From: Perilla frutescens
Lineage: Eukaryota; Streptophyta; Magnoliopsida; Lamiales; Lamiaceae
DNA length: 64,000 nt
Assembly: GCA_026008535.1 (NCBI GenBank)
Contig: BRKX01000017.1
Location: 7,704,501-7,768,500, forward strand
Direction: 5' to 3'
Part shown: piece after piece, positions 1 to 11,001 of the stretch
How the letters are laid out: every line of letters starts with the position of its first letter
How positions within the stretch are numbered: the stretch's first letter is position 1
Translations under genes and position numbers: made by a program
Notes under the pieces: generated by a model
Seen by the model: the letters and a program-made list of their open reading frames with translations, nothing else
Databases searched by the model: none
Told to the model about the DNA's origin: nothing

Positions 1-321
1 CCTGGAGCCTTTTCTGGGAATTTGAAAGATTTCTACAATCTTTCTTTCAGTGATTTGGAGTTTCCTTCCTTGAATCACTGATTGTATGACCTTCCCATCT
101 GCAGTGACCTTTGCTTGAAGCAAGAACTCACTTACCAAGTTTTGTCTAAAGAATATTGGAGGAGTTTTTAGGTAGTGCAGAATTCCGGTTTTGTGAAGAT
201 TAACCAGAAGAAAAGGATTGTTTGATTCTTGAAGAATCAACTGAAATTTCTGTCTTTCCAGAAATTTATCTCTCATCATTTGCTCTTTGAAAGAAGTAAG
301 AGCTTTTAAAGCTTCAGCCAT
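1..321 (-). CDS. Env-like / plant transposon protein family ORF, N-terminal part, runs off window
   Basis: An ATG at 321 opens a frame on the minus strand that stays open for 107 codons to the edge of the window. It begins MAEALKALTSFKEQ and contains TGILHYLKTPP and a later ITERKIVEIFQIP segment. The spacing resembles the N-terminal half of the ORF starting at 59,879 (TGLLHFFKIMP followed by an aromatic-rich stretch and ITITKDTMTSTLLLP), so the two appear to be divergent relatives. This fold is typical of ORFs found downstream of pol in plant LTR retrotransposons. It lies downstream of, and in the same direction as, the related broken ORF at 758-3397. It is the only copy here with no stop in the visible part. 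Function is unknown; the family assignment is by eye. Confidence 0.6.
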   Translation of the reverse strand, partial: MAEALKALTSFKEQMMRDKFLERQKFQLILQESNNPFLLVNLHKTGILHYLKTPPIFFRQNLVSEFLLQAKVTADGKVIQSVIQGRKLQITERKIVEIFQIPRKGSR

Positions 322-757
322 TTTTGAAAAATTATTGGCTAAGTTTGAATTGAAGTTTTTCTTTTCTTGAGAGAAAGAGAGAACACTCTTTCTTTTTTTT
401 TGAAAGAGAAGAGAATATGAATTCTCTTGAGAGACTGCTTAAAAATGCAGTGGATGTTAAATGTGTTGTTGTATTGTGTTCTCTCAAAATTTTGGCAAAA
501 GGGTTTTTATGAGTGAGAATGAGACTCATAAATGTGTTGGTTGAAAGAATTAAATTTCCTTTTTCATTTTTAGTCATTGGTTTGAAATGACCATGCAACG
601 TGTCAATATTTTACCAACGATCCGAAATTTCAAAATGAATGCAGACATGTCATATACAAAATTAATTTTCATTCATTTTTTAAAGAAAAATTTGAAGTAC
701 ACTGAATCACAAGATAATAACTAGAGAGTCTTGAATCAGCTGTGCTTGATCAGGCTC
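322..757. other. Spacer between two env-like ORFs
   Basis: This AT-rich stretch separates the end of the upstream env-like ORF (758) from the ATG at 321. I see no conserved reading frame, no convincing polypurine tract and no LTR terminus in it. Confidence 0.4.
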
Positions 758-3397
758 CTAGTCTTGCTTGTGTTCAGTTCTTCTTCTTTTGGCGGTAGGC
801 AAGGTAGGGCTTCTTTCCCCATCATCAGAGCTAGAGGACTCACCTTCAGATGATTGGAGTCCAGTGTGTGCTTGAAGCTTTCTGATCAGCTTCTCATGCC
901 GCTTCAACTGATGTTGAAGGCTCTAAAGAAGATTTTCATGCTGAGCTGATAATTGACCTGGTGACCGCCTGAACTGATCTTCTGCTTGGATCATTCCTGA
1001 AGGACTAGATTGATCAGTTGCAATGATTAGCTTCAGATCATCTCCCCTGGATGATACTTCGTCTTTGTCTTCTGCAGCTTCCAGTTCTTCACCAAAAAAA
1101 ACTGTTTTGGATTGATTAGTTGTTTGCTCAGCAGTTTTTGCTGTTAACTGATCTGCCTCCCCTAAATCAATTGTGTTGTTGTGACTTGATTCAGGGGGAG
1201 TTTCTGGATTTGCTTGAGCTTGAGCTTGAAGTGCTATCTGGACTGGATCAGCAAAGATCACTATGTCCTGCACTGGGGGAGCTGATGTCAGCTAAACTGC
1301 TTGATCAACTGATTTATTAGTAGCTGTTTCTTCTTCTGATGGTGAAGAAGAAGTTTCTGTTGGAGCTGCTTGCGATTCTTCTGGGATAGGTGAGGGTTCA
1401 ATCTGTTTTTCAGTTGATTGGAGCGTAGCTGAAAGCTGAGTATCCATCTCATAAGCAGGTGGTGGCTCATCAAATACCAGCTATCTTGCTACTTGATGAA
1501 TAACTGCTTGCTTGATGTGGAACCATCATTTGTTACCCTATTTCTAATGCATTGTTCTTCTTCCCTGATTGCTTCCAGAGTTTGTTTCTGTTGCTCTCTT
1601 CTGATTCTCTAGATTTTTCCTAATACCCAATGTTGATGAACTTGAGAGTGTTTTCAGTTTTTTTGTTCTTCCTCAGTACGCAGTTCTAGGACATCGATGT
1701 TGGCTGACTGGATGAGGTCGTTCATCACATGAGCTAATGTTTGTTCAGCTGGACGACTATGCCACTGTCAAATTTCCACCATTTTCCTCAGCACTACAAT
1801 TGGATTCTGTTCTGGAGTGCCTTGTCTTGACCATAGAACGCTTCATTTTTCTTCTCTTCTCCAGAAGCTAATTCCATGCAGGACGGTCAGAAGAAAGTGG
1901 GCTTCTGAGTTAAAACAGTGTCTCCATAGATACAAGTATCAGTATCTTATAAAAGCCCTGTATAGAGATTCTGACCCAATTAGTTCTGCTGTAAAGTTTG
2001 TCGTTATGAATTCTGTGACTTTGGCTTCTGCCCATCCTCTGATAACTTCTGCTCTTAGGAGAGCTCGAATATTTTCATCTTCTTCTCTCATTGGTGGACA
2101 GGTCGTCCTGAAATATTCTGCTCCTGAGTTGCGTGGAGGAATGTATCTGAAAGGCACAATATCATCACCCTCGATTTCACTGATGTTGAATATCTTGATA
2201 TTTCGTGGTGGCAGCTTTGGAGGGACAGGTGGACTAGTCTTCTTCTCTTCTTTGTCCTTGTCCAACTTTTTCGTTGATTTGCCAGTTTTTTTTTTGTTCT
2301 AGCTGATCCTTTTGCAGCTTGAACTATTGAGTCTGCTCGTCTGTTTGCTAGCACTGATGCTGATGTAGACTCTAAGGGTCTTTGTTGTAGTGGTTGAGCC
2401 TTGATAGGTGTAACAATCAATTGGTTGATTGAAAGACTATCTTCAGGATCAGAGTCTTCTCTGTAAGACTCTTTAAGAACAACTTTTCCTTTTCCCTTGG
2501 TATCCCCTTCTTTCTTTCTTGTTTTGACACCAATTTGTATACTGGCAGCTTTAGGACCTCTTGTCCATTTTTTGGATGATGGAAAGTAATCACCTCTGTC
2601 CATTGGCAGTGACTCAGCTTCATTTTCTAGAACATTGAATGCACATTTAAGCAGTTTGCTGATTCTGCTAACAAAACACATCTTTTGATGAAAGCCTTTC
2701 TCACTCCAGTGTTTTCGAGGATATCCACAAATTTCTTGATCTGTTCAAAGAATAATCCGGCCCAGTCAACTTTGATCCTCATGTCAATGGCATGACATAT
2801 CTTGTACTTGAGTTCTATCATTTCAGAGTGATTCCCTGCCACTCCAACCATCATTCTTCCAATGATGCCAGCCAAGATCTGATTTCTTCTTGCAAGCAGG
2901 AGATTGAAGTTGTGATTCTGTAGGGATTATAGTAATCTGCTCTTCTCCATCGGTTGTAAGCTTCTAGCTGATTGACCTCTACTTCATTAATCCTTAGCCC
3001 TTCATTTGGTAGGTGAAAAGCTTGTGACAACAGTTCTGGGGTGATCTCAATTACTGCTCTTCTGACTTGAGTAGTGATTTTGTGATTCTTTCCTTCTCAG
3101 TTCAGATAGAACTCACACACTGGCTCAGGATATTTTTTTGATGGTGTCTCTTCAAGAAATTGTAGAGTTCATGCCTCAGTTATTTTCTAAATCACTTCTT
3201 CAAGGAGTAGAGAATTGGAGCACCTTTCTCTGTACGCATCTAAAAGAAGGAATTGATCTTGAAAAGATTAACTTGAAACCCTTGGGAGGGTTCACCAGTT
3301 TCTCTGAAGTTGAACTTTCATCGAATGGCCGGTGTGTTTGTTTTTGCCATGACTTTTCAGATGATTTCAGTAGGAAAAGGGTCACAAGATGAATCAT
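758..3397 (-). pseudogene. Env-like / plant transposon protein ORF, full length but broken
   Basis: Reading the minus strand from about 3397 to a stop at 758 gives one long decayed protein spread over several frames. The N-terminal half has a region around 3150-2900 with CEFYLN, ELLSQAFHLPNEG and AYNRWRRADYYNPYR, matching the style of the plant transposon protein family; the LPNEG motif also occurs in the ORF at 59,879. The middle (about 2265-1939) is charged. The last part, about 1500-758, is a single frame rich in Q, E, S and T, broken by in-frame stops near 1297 and 921. It ends in a predicted coiled coil (LKRHEKLIRKLQ) and a basic nuclear-localisation-like cluster (AKRRRTEHK). It lies downstream of Copia pol (4074-6134) in the same direction, the position of env-like genes in Sirevirus-type Copia elements. 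Frameshifts and stops make it non-functional. Confidence 0.55.
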
Positions 3398-4073
3398 GTT
3401 GTCTTTGAGAATTGGTTTTCTGAGGATTCGATCTTATGATGCGGTTTGGATTAGTGAGGGCAGAAATGTAGTTCAGCTATCTCTTAAGTAGCAGAAGATT
3501 AGAATGGAGACAGGTTGAAGGTTTTATTTTCAGCGAGTAGATTCAAAGACTCAGTCGATTGGGCTTCAAATCTATCCGTTGAAAAATTGATGAGGAGAGA
3601 GAGAGAAAGTTGTTGGGGTCAACGGTAATATTTGAGACATGTCATTTTACCATTCAGTAATAAATTCAATTTGGACTTATCTGGTTTTTGGCTCTCCTCC
3701 AGTCTCCACGTGGCGTTTGAGCTGCTGACGTCATCAGTTGCCTTCTCGACTGATGATCCTCTTGGCCTGGAGTGATCAGTTCCAGCTGGAGTCTCCCCAG
3801 CTTTGACTCCTTGTTAGCTTAAGCCGTCTCCTTCAGCTTTGCTCAGACTAAGCTTGTTAGCTGCTTCCCTCAGCTGAAGCTTTATTTTCATTAGTTAGTT
3901 TAGAATTCAACTGCTCTCATTAGTTGAATATGACTGATTGAGAACTGATGCCTTCTGCGATCAGTTTACTCATTTTCAACAGCTTTCTTGCAGCCTTTTG
4001 CCATTCTGTTCAGAACTGATATGGGCTATATCAGTTTAAGCTCCAAAGCTTGCAATACTGATGCCCTCTTGTG
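3398..4073 (-). other. Non-coding spacer between Copia RNase H and the env-like ORF
   Basis: The stretch is full of TGATCAGTT/AACTGATC words and has a short GA run near 3596-3606. No open frame is convincing. I looked for the AAAAGGGGGAGATTGTT-type polypurine tract and LTR start on the minus strand and did not find it, so pol and the env-like ORF appear to belong to one internal region rather than being separated by an LTR. Confidence 0.4.
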
Positions 4074-4859
4074 TCAGTTCTCATTATCAGCGGGAGTGCT
4101 CCTCTTAACTCCTTCTGTTCGACGATCATCATCATCCTTTGAAGCTAGTTCGAGCAATCCCAATTGGATGCATAACTCAACAAATCTAACTTCTGGAAAT
4201 GGCTTGGTGAAGATATCGGCTATCTTTTTCTCTGTGTTGACATATTTGATGCATATGTCTTTCTTCTCGATATGATCTTTGATGAAGTGGTGCCTGATAT
4301 CAATGTACTTCGTCCTTGAATGCAATACTGGATTTTGAGATATTGCAATAGCACTATTGTTATCACAATAGATTGGCACTTCTTCAGTCTCCACTTTGTA
4401 ATCTTTAAGCTGTTACTTCATCTATAAGATTTGAGCACAACAGCTTCCAGTAGCTACATATTCAGCTTCAGTTGTTGACGTGGCATTTGAGTGCTGCTTC
4501 TTGCTATACCAGGATATCAGTTTGTTTTCCAAAAACTAACAGGTTCCACTGGTGCTCTTTCGATCGATTTTGCATCCTCCAAAGTCTTAGTCTGAATAGT
4601 CGATTAGACTCAAGTTGTCATCTCTGGGATACCATAATCCAAGATTTATAGTTCCCTTGAGATACTTTATAATCCTCTTTACTGCTTCAAGATGACTTTT
4701 CTTCGGATTGGCTTGGAACCTTGCACATAGTCCGACTGAGTAAGAGATATCTGGTCGGCTGGAGGTCGGGTAGAGAAGGGATCCAATGATTCCTCTGTAG
4801 TGCGTTTGGCTGGCTGATTCTCCTTCTTCATCGAGGGTCAGTTGCACTGACGTATTCAT
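4074..4859 (-). pseudogene. Ty1/Copia RNase H domain, broken
   Basis: Two minus-strand frames cover the end of a Copia polyprotein. The upstream piece (4859-4587) contains YRGIIGSLLYPTSSRPDISY and HLEAVKRIIKYLKGT, the conserved segment linking RT to RNase H. The downstream piece (4394-4074) contains YCDNNSAIAISQNPV, HSRTKYIDIRHHFIKD and ADIFTKPF, which are diagnostic of Copia RNase H. The protein ends about 40 residues after ADIFTKP, as is usual. The stretch 4395-4586 carries a frameshift and stops, so the enzyme is dead. It belongs with the RT domain just upstream. Confidence 0.9.
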
Positions 4860-5039
4860 TGGAATTTTGAGAGCTTTTCCCTTGTCAGTTCCAAACTTCT
4901 TGACAAGCTCCTTGGTATATTTGGCTTGGCTAATGAAGATTTCATCTTCGAGCTGCTTTACTTAGAGTCCTAGAAAGAATGTCATTTCTCCCATCATGCT
5001 CATCTCGAATTTGCTTTGCATCAGTTGTGCGAATCGATT

Positions 5040-5660
5040 GCAGAGATATTTGCTCTTAGATCCAAATATTATGTCATCCACATAAATTTGAACCATCAAG
5101 ATCTCAGTTGATCATTCTATTCTGAATAGAGTATGATCAATGACTCCTTTCTGAAACCCATTCTTTAGGAAGAATATTGTGAGGGTTTCATACCAAGCTC
5201 TTGGTGCTTGCTTCAGACCATATAGAGTTTTCTTCAGCTTGTAGACTTGGTCTCCGATTTCGAAGACTGGAGGTTGTTCTATATACACATCCTCCTTGAG
5301 CATCCCTTGCAAGAATGCACTTTTCACGTCCATTTGATAGATCGTGAAATTGTTGTGAACTGCATAGGTGAGGAACAATCTGATGGCCTCCAATCTTGCA
5401 ACTGGTGTGAATGTCTCATCAAAGTCGATCCCTTCACTTTGTAAGTAACCCTTGGCTACCAGTTTGGCCTTGTTCCTTGTGATCACGCCTTGTTCGTCCA
5501 GTTTGTTGCGAAAAACCCACTTAGTCCCAATGACTTTTTGAGTTTTCGGTCTATCAACAAGAAACCATACGTCATTTCTTGTGAACTGGTTCAGCTCTTC
5601 TTGCATCGCTATAATCCAGTCTGCATCTTCAAGCGCTTCTTTTATGTTGGCTGGTTCCAT
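5040..5660 (-). pseudogene. Ty1/Copia reverse transcriptase domain, broken
   Basis: The minus-strand frame from 5660 has the Copia RT order: WIIAMQEELNQFTRNDVW, GTKWVFRNK, KARLVAKGY-like KAKLVAKGYLQSEGIDF, TFTPVARLEAIR, YQMDVKSAFLQG, and KTLYGLKQAPRAWYE. After a stop near 5112 the catalytic motif YVDDIIFGS is still legible in the same direction near 5080-5050. Both catalytic aspartates are therefore preserved in DNA although the frame is interrupted. RT copies the element's RNA into cDNA inside virus-like particles. The RNase H domain follows at 4859. Confidence 0.92.
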
Positions 5661-5825
5661 CTATGAGATGAAGCATGTGAAGAGTGCATGGTCTGTTGAC
5701 CCTCTGGTCTGAACTCTGCTTCTTGGATCCCCAACAATTTTGTCGACTGGATGGCTTCGAAGCCATTTGGGATTGATTCCTTCCTCTGCGCCTTTAGCTG
5801 CTTCATCAGTTATTCCAGCAACTGA

Positions 5826-6134
5826 TCATTCGGCTTCTTTATCAGCTGATTCTTCGGCTGTTGTATCTGCTTCACCTTGTTCTTTATTTTCACTGATTCT
5901 TCCCCCTGTTTCAGTTATGAGGTTTGAGGTTTCATGACGACTTGTATCCTCAATGACCAGGTTATCTCCGACCGGTCTAGAATCACTTTCTATTCCATCT
6001 TCTAGTGACACTTCAAACTGCTCTGGGATAATGTGATCAACATAGTCCAGCAGACTTTCACTAGGCAGTGTTTGCTCTGATGTACAATTCTCCTTTTTGC
6101 TTCTATACTCATTGGCAAGCTCATCAAATACCAC
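5826..6134 (-). pseudogene. Copia integrase-RT linker region, truncated upstream
   Basis: This acidic, serine/threonine-rich frame (starting VFDELANEYRSKK, ending in EEES-rich sequence) lies directly upstream of the RT domain in the same direction. That is the position of the poorly conserved linker between integrase and RT in Copia polyproteins. It is cut at about 6150, where the sequence changes abruptly into a Gypsy LTR; integrase, protease and gag of this Copia element are not in the window. Confidence 0.6.
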
Positions 6135-6161
6135 ATGACATGTTGCTTCTGTACAATTCTC

Positions 6162-6451
6162 CGTTTTGGCTAATTTTTTGATATGTTCTTTATAACTTCC
6201 GATTGTACCTTGTGTTAAAATTTGAGCTTAATCTGAGTTCTTTTGCTTAGGTTTTCAGTCACATCTTTATTTAGGATTTTTGGGTTAATTTGTATTGTTT
6301 TTTATTTAATTCTTGTTCGAATTTTTGAGGGTTTTAATCAGATTGTTTAGCATAATAATACTCTTAATTTCCAGTGGTTATTTGGGTTGAATCAATTTTA
6401 TAAGTTGGCGTGTGTTCGTTCTTTGCTTCCGCGTAATTGTTGGTTGTATCA
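6162..6451 (+). repeat. Truncated 5' LTR of a Gypsy element
   Basis: This stretch matches the last ~290 bases of the 3' LTR (about 10,718-11,001) with few differences. Shared words include TTGTACCTTGTGTTAAAATT and TTTGCTTCCGCGTAATTG. It ends in CA at 6451 and is followed by the primer-binding site eight bases later. The first ~720 bases of the LTR, including U3, are missing: the left edge joins directly to the Copia linker of the opposite strand. Confidence 0.85.
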
Positions 6452-6458
6452 TAGTTTT

Positions 6459-6473
6459 TGGTATCAGAGCCAC
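6459..6473 (+). promoter_or_regulatory. Primer-binding site (initiator tRNA-Met)
   Basis: TGGTATCAGAGCCAC is the standard sequence complementary to the 3' end of plant initiator tRNA-Met, used to prime minus-strand cDNA. It sits eight bases after the CA end of the 5' LTR, the expected position, and fixes the element as plus-strand. Confidence 0.93.
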
Positions 6474-7501
6474 ATCAACTTCGATTAGTCGTGGTTCAAT
6501 CCAAATTTGTGTGACACAATAGGGGCAAGAGAAGGAGTTGATCATTATAAAAAAAAATAAAAAATTCATACAAAAAAAGGAATCGATAAAAAAAATATGA
6601 ATTGATCGAGCCCTATTGTGTTACCATTTAATCTAGCATTGTTTCTTGATAATTCTTGAGTTTCTTGTTTGGTCTTGTTGAGCATCGTTTAGTTTGGGTA
6701 GTCTTTGTTCTTGTTTCTTCATTTTTATGTCGCAATTACCAATCTTCATCGATTAGCGATTGGGACTTGCAATTGCAGCTCGTTTTTCCCTTGTTTTGGA
6801 GTCATAATTTTTCATTCATTGGGTAGATTAGTTTCGGTTCTAGTAGTTCTTATAGGGGGAAGGGTCGAAATATTTTCCTAGTCTAGTTAGTATTGGTTTT
6901 GCGACATTCCTAGTCCAATTCGATTTTGGTAAGTTAGTTTCCTAGTTGTGTTGACCTTATTTCCTTGTTGGACTATTGCTCACATTGAAGTACAATTTGT
7001 GTCCAAAATTCACCTAAGTTCCTTCCAATTTTCGGTTAAAAGCACCCACTATCCATCTTTTTCCTACCAATTTTGTTCCAGAACTCTGATTTTCCTCCAT
7101 AATACCATTCCGGAAGTGGAACTACGTTCCACACAAGACACATTGCTTTGCTATGACCTATGTGTACTTTTGGCCAAATTCTATCATCTTCGAGGTGAAA
7201 TCGCCTAGTGAATATTTTCCGGTTTTTCCGTTTCTTCGAATTTCTTTTCTTTTCTATCCATACAGCTGAAACTGACCACATTACAGCCTACTTTGTGGTG
7301 TTATGTATACCTCGTGGTACTTCAGAAGTCAAGTTCGAGCTCTTGACTAGAGTTGGAGAAGTCAGTAGCAGTTCTATCGAGACATCAGAGACAGTTGGAG
7401 TTAACATCTATAGTTTGCCAAAAATTTGAGTGATATACACGAGAGTTTAAAAAAATGTGAGGTTTTCTTTTTCTTTTGTTTTATTTGTTTTACAAGTACA
7501 A
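6474..7501 (+). other. Gypsy untranslated leader
   Basis: About 1 kb between the PBS and the first ATG of gag. It is T-rich with an A-rich run near 6548-6600 and no conserved frame. Leaders of this length are normal in plant Gypsy elements and usually hold packaging signals, which cannot be recognised here. Confidence 0.6.
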
Positions 7502-8728
7502 ATGGACTCCATAAATGATTATAAGTCGCATGATAAGGCACCTGCACCGCCTAACACTTCTACAGACGCAGTTTCATCGATGCCACATCCGTGGGATGCC
7601 TAGTATCACTATCAAGTACTGGAGAATAAGTTAGAGGATTCATTGGCCAAAATAATGGCACAACTCGAGCTTCTTACTGTTCGAACTCCTGTGCCACCAC
7701 CAGTTTAAGGCCAACCTGTCCGGCCAGAAGGAGTAGCTCGACAGCCAGCAGCAACTCATCAGCCTAAAACAGCTCGTCAACCAGAAGTACCTATAGTCGA
7801 GCCAGCCGGAGCGAATGCTAGAGAACATTAAGCTCAGTGTCGCCAACCTCAAGTGCAGTTTAACGATCCCTATGATCGTGATGTTGAAGAAGATTATGGT
7901 GACTTTGCAGAGAAATCAGAGGCTGAGTTCGAGCCATTTCAGAGACGTGACCGACCACGTCAGCCTTACAGGCGTGCAGCCCGCGCCTACCCACAGTATC
8001 AGCCCCGACGTGTAGATCCCGACAGCTTGTTGAATAACATCAAGACCAGCATACCGGTGTTCGAGGGACTGCATGATCCAGACCTTTACCTCGACTGGGA
8101 GAGGAAGGTCAACAAGATTTTTTACTGCTATGATTTTCCGGAGGTCAAGAAGGTGCAGTTGGCTTCTATGGAGTTTACAAGTTATGTAGCTACTTGGTGG
8201 AAATTCCAGCAGCACCGACGCCGCAGAGACAGATACCATTTGATTGACACCTGGCAGGAGATGAAGGATTTTATGAGGGGTCATTTCATTCTTGTGAATT
8301 ATAAATGGGAATTGGAATGAAAACTCAGTCAGATTCGTCAGGGAACCCGGTCTATTGAAGAATACCATAAGGAATTAGAGACAGTAATGAACCGGGTTGG
8401 AAAAAAAGAGACGTTGATTGCTACAATCAACAGATACATTGAGGGGATGAACCCTGACATTGCCTACGAAGTCGAGTTGAGAGACTTCGATAGTATTGAG
8501 GCTATGATACATTATGCCTCAATTGTAGAGCGGCAGCTCAGAGATGGCCGTAGAAGACTGATGCAGTCGATGCCTACAAGGACACCATGGGTTCGAGGTG
8601 AGTCTTCCATGCCTATGATAGCCCTCACACGTCCTCAAGAGCAGTTCGCGCCGCCAGCTCACCATTTTGATCAGTCTGCACCACAATCTACCCGCAAACC
8701 CGAGTACAGTTCACCTACACCACACTGA
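7502..8728 (+). pseudogene. Ty3/Gypsy gag, one frame with in-frame stops
   Basis: An ATG at 7502 starts a frame that can be followed through gag without a shift. The N-terminus is P/Q-rich. The capsid core (about 8040-8300) has the retrotransposon gag signature: FEGLHDPDLYLDWERKV, EVKKVQLASMEF, ATWWKFQQ and TWQEMKDFMRGHF. It continues with SIEEYHKEL and MNPDIAYEVELRDFDSIEAM. Gag makes the virus-like particle. Stops occur near 7601, 7706, 7830, 8318 and 8726, most one transition away from a Gln or Trp codon. The absence of frameshifts over more than 1 kb suggests decay mainly by C-to-T change in methylated DNA. Confidence 0.9.
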
Positions 8729-9772
8729 AGTAATCCGAACCGCACTATACAGTCGAGCCAGTTGCAGAATGACACACCAGTGAGAGCATGTGATGTTCAG
8801 TGTCACAAGTGCAAAAGATGGGGACACTTTCAGGCATAGTGTCCTAACTGTCGGGTTCTTTTCATCACTGAACAAGACGAGCTAGAATCCGCTAGTAAAG
8901 AGGAGCCCACCGATCTTGTTTATGCAAGGGTCAAAGATTAATCCCTTAAGGGTCCTGAGATTGAAGATGAGCAGCCACAGCAAGCCCATGTGAGTCTTGT
9001 TGCCCTTCGAGCTTTGAGTCTTATGCATGAAGAGGAACAAAATGATCAGCAAGAGAATATCTTCTACTCTTAGTGCTCTATCCAAGATAAGACGTGCTCG
9101 CTCATTATTGATAGTGGAAGCGTTGTGAACGCTATCAGTCAGTATGTCATAGGAAAGCTAGAGTTGGTACCATAAAAGCATCCAAAACCGTACCAATTAC
9201 AGTGGTTATCAGACAGAGGTGAGATACACGTTGGATATCAGGTACCTGTTACCTTTTTCATTGATCATTTTACGGACACTATTTTGTGTGACATCATCCC
9301 TATGGAGGCGGCACATATTTTGCTTGCTCGTTCTTAGCAATTTGACAAGAAGGTGATACACGATGGATTCGCCAGTACCTATACCATGACCCGAAAAGGA
9401 CGGACCACTAGACTATGGCCATTGGAGCTTAAGGACATTGTATAAGATCAAAAGAGGATGCTGGAAATGTTCCAAGAAGAAAGAGAGAAGAGGGCAGCCG
9501 AGAAAAAGGCCATCACCGTAGCCAAAACTTCAGCCTTAGCACCACCAAATTCTCTCAGAGAATTCTTATTCCATGGAGAAGCAACCAGATTCGCTGCACA
9601 TGAAGATCACAGTCGCAGCCTCTTATTTTCTGTCAAAGGAGTCGACAAGGCGATCAATACAGTTTTGCCTCTTGTGCCGATTACCTTTAAGAATACTGCT
9701 ACTGATGTGTTTTTTTTTTTACCTAATGATGTGCAGATTGAAATGGGCAAGTTCAAGGTTGAAGATGACTAA
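8729..9772 (+). pseudogene. Gypsy zinc knuckle, aspartic protease and tail region
   Basis: The gag frame continues. Near 8795-8845 is a CCHC knuckle, CHKCKRWGHFQA then a stop codon then C (spacing CX2CX4HX4C), which binds the element RNA. Near 9090-9110 is the protease core LIIDSGSVVNAIS, with DSG as catalytic triad and GKLELVP after it. LARS, a stop, then QFDKKVIHDG corresponds to the family's PWQFDRKV segment, with Trp turned to stop. A further 100 residues run to 9772. At the point where RT should begin there is none: the next recognisable piece is the extreme end of pol at 9898. The element therefore depended on another copy for RT and integrase. Confidence 0.85.
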
Positions 9773-9897
9773 AGCACGAGCACTAAAGAGGTGAAGGAGA
9801 ACGATCAACAAGTCAAGTGTTGTGTGCATGGGACGCATGTTGATGGCCTAGACAAGGACCTGGTTTACTCAGTGAGTATACGTGTCCTTCCACACTT

Positions 9898-9984
9898 AAA
9901 GTTGATGATTTCTTCCCTATTGCTGCAGATGAGTTCAATCGAGATGACACCTTAAATTTGAGGACAAATTCTTTTGAGGAGTAG
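9898..9984 (+). pseudogene. Extreme C-terminus of Gypsy pol
   Basis: The short frame ending DDTLNLRTNSFEE and a stop is the conserved carboxyl end of plant Gypsy polyproteins (DALDLRTNPFEE type), which overlaps the polypurine tract. Its presence directly after the protease tail shows that RT, RNase H and integrase were removed from inside the element rather than lost from its end. Confidence 0.75.
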
Positions 9985-9989
9985 GGGAA
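9976..9989 (+). promoter_or_regulatory. Polypurine tract
   Basis: The purine run GAGGAGTAGGGGAA abuts the first TG of the 3' LTR at 9990 and would prime plus-strand DNA. Confidence 0.8.
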
Positions 9990-11001
9990 TGATGAAATTG
10001 GGATGAGCACTGAGAAATTAGACCCGAAGTGGCAGCTAAGAGGTCCAGTGACGAGCATCGAAGAAGGATGAGCCACGTGTCTTTATTTAATTATTAGTTT
10101 GTTTATTTTAATTGTACTATTACTATAGTTATTTTATTTAATTTAATTAGAAGCCCAAATTATTGTTAGGAGTATTGGGCCATTAGTTTTATTTATTTTA
10201 TTTTATTTTCAAAAATTATCAAGCCCAATACTTGATAATTTCGTTCCCCTAGGATTATTATTTAGGGACTGTCATTCATTTTATTCCGCAGACTAGTTTT
10301 GAATGAAATAGCTTTTACGCTTCAACCCGGCTCACAAACAAATCGTTACTTTGGTAGAGTTTGTTGCTTGGCATCTACAAACTTGAAATCAAGGGATTCG
10401 TTCGTGCATCCAGTAGTGTACGGGTTAATCTTGCCATGACGTTCACTCTATACTTGCATTCCAGATTCAAGTAGATTCGGGGTTCGTTTCGGGTAAGCTT
10501 CATCTATCTTTTTTTTGTTTTCGACCACCACCTCGCCTCCAAACATCATCCAAATCAACCGTCATCATCATCTATACACATTCCACATCCACCCTAGCAT
10601 CCCCATATTCATTCCCATAGTTGCCCAGGTCCAGGAATTAATCAAACAATTCGTTCGTGCCCTAATTAAGCCCTAAATAGCCGATTTTGACCACCGAGCC
10701 ATCTCCCAAACAACTCGTGCGTTTTGGCTGATTTTTGGATTTATTTTTCATAACTTCAGATTGTACCTTGTGTTAAAATTTGAGCTTAATCCGAGTTCAT
10801 TTGCTTAGGTTTTTAGTCGTGTGTTTATTTAGGATTTTCGGGTTAATTTGTGTTGTTTTTTATTTAATTCTTGTTCGAATTTCTTGAGGGTTTTAATCAA
10901 ATTGTTTAGCATATTAATACTCTTAATTTTTAGTGGTTATTTGGGTTGAGTCAATTTTATAAGTTGGCGTGTGTTTGTTCTTTGCTTCCGCGTAATTGTT
11001 G
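9990..11001 (+). repeat. 3' LTR of the Gypsy element
   Basis: The LTR starts TGATGAAATTGGG just after the polypurine tract and runs about 1.01 kb. Its last ~290 bases match the truncated 5' LTR. It lacks only the last ~10 bases (compare 6441-6451) and joins straight into a Copia RNase H reading frame. It contains ATTTATTT-rich U3 sequence and TTAATTAAGCCC-like stretches. Confidence 0.85.
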
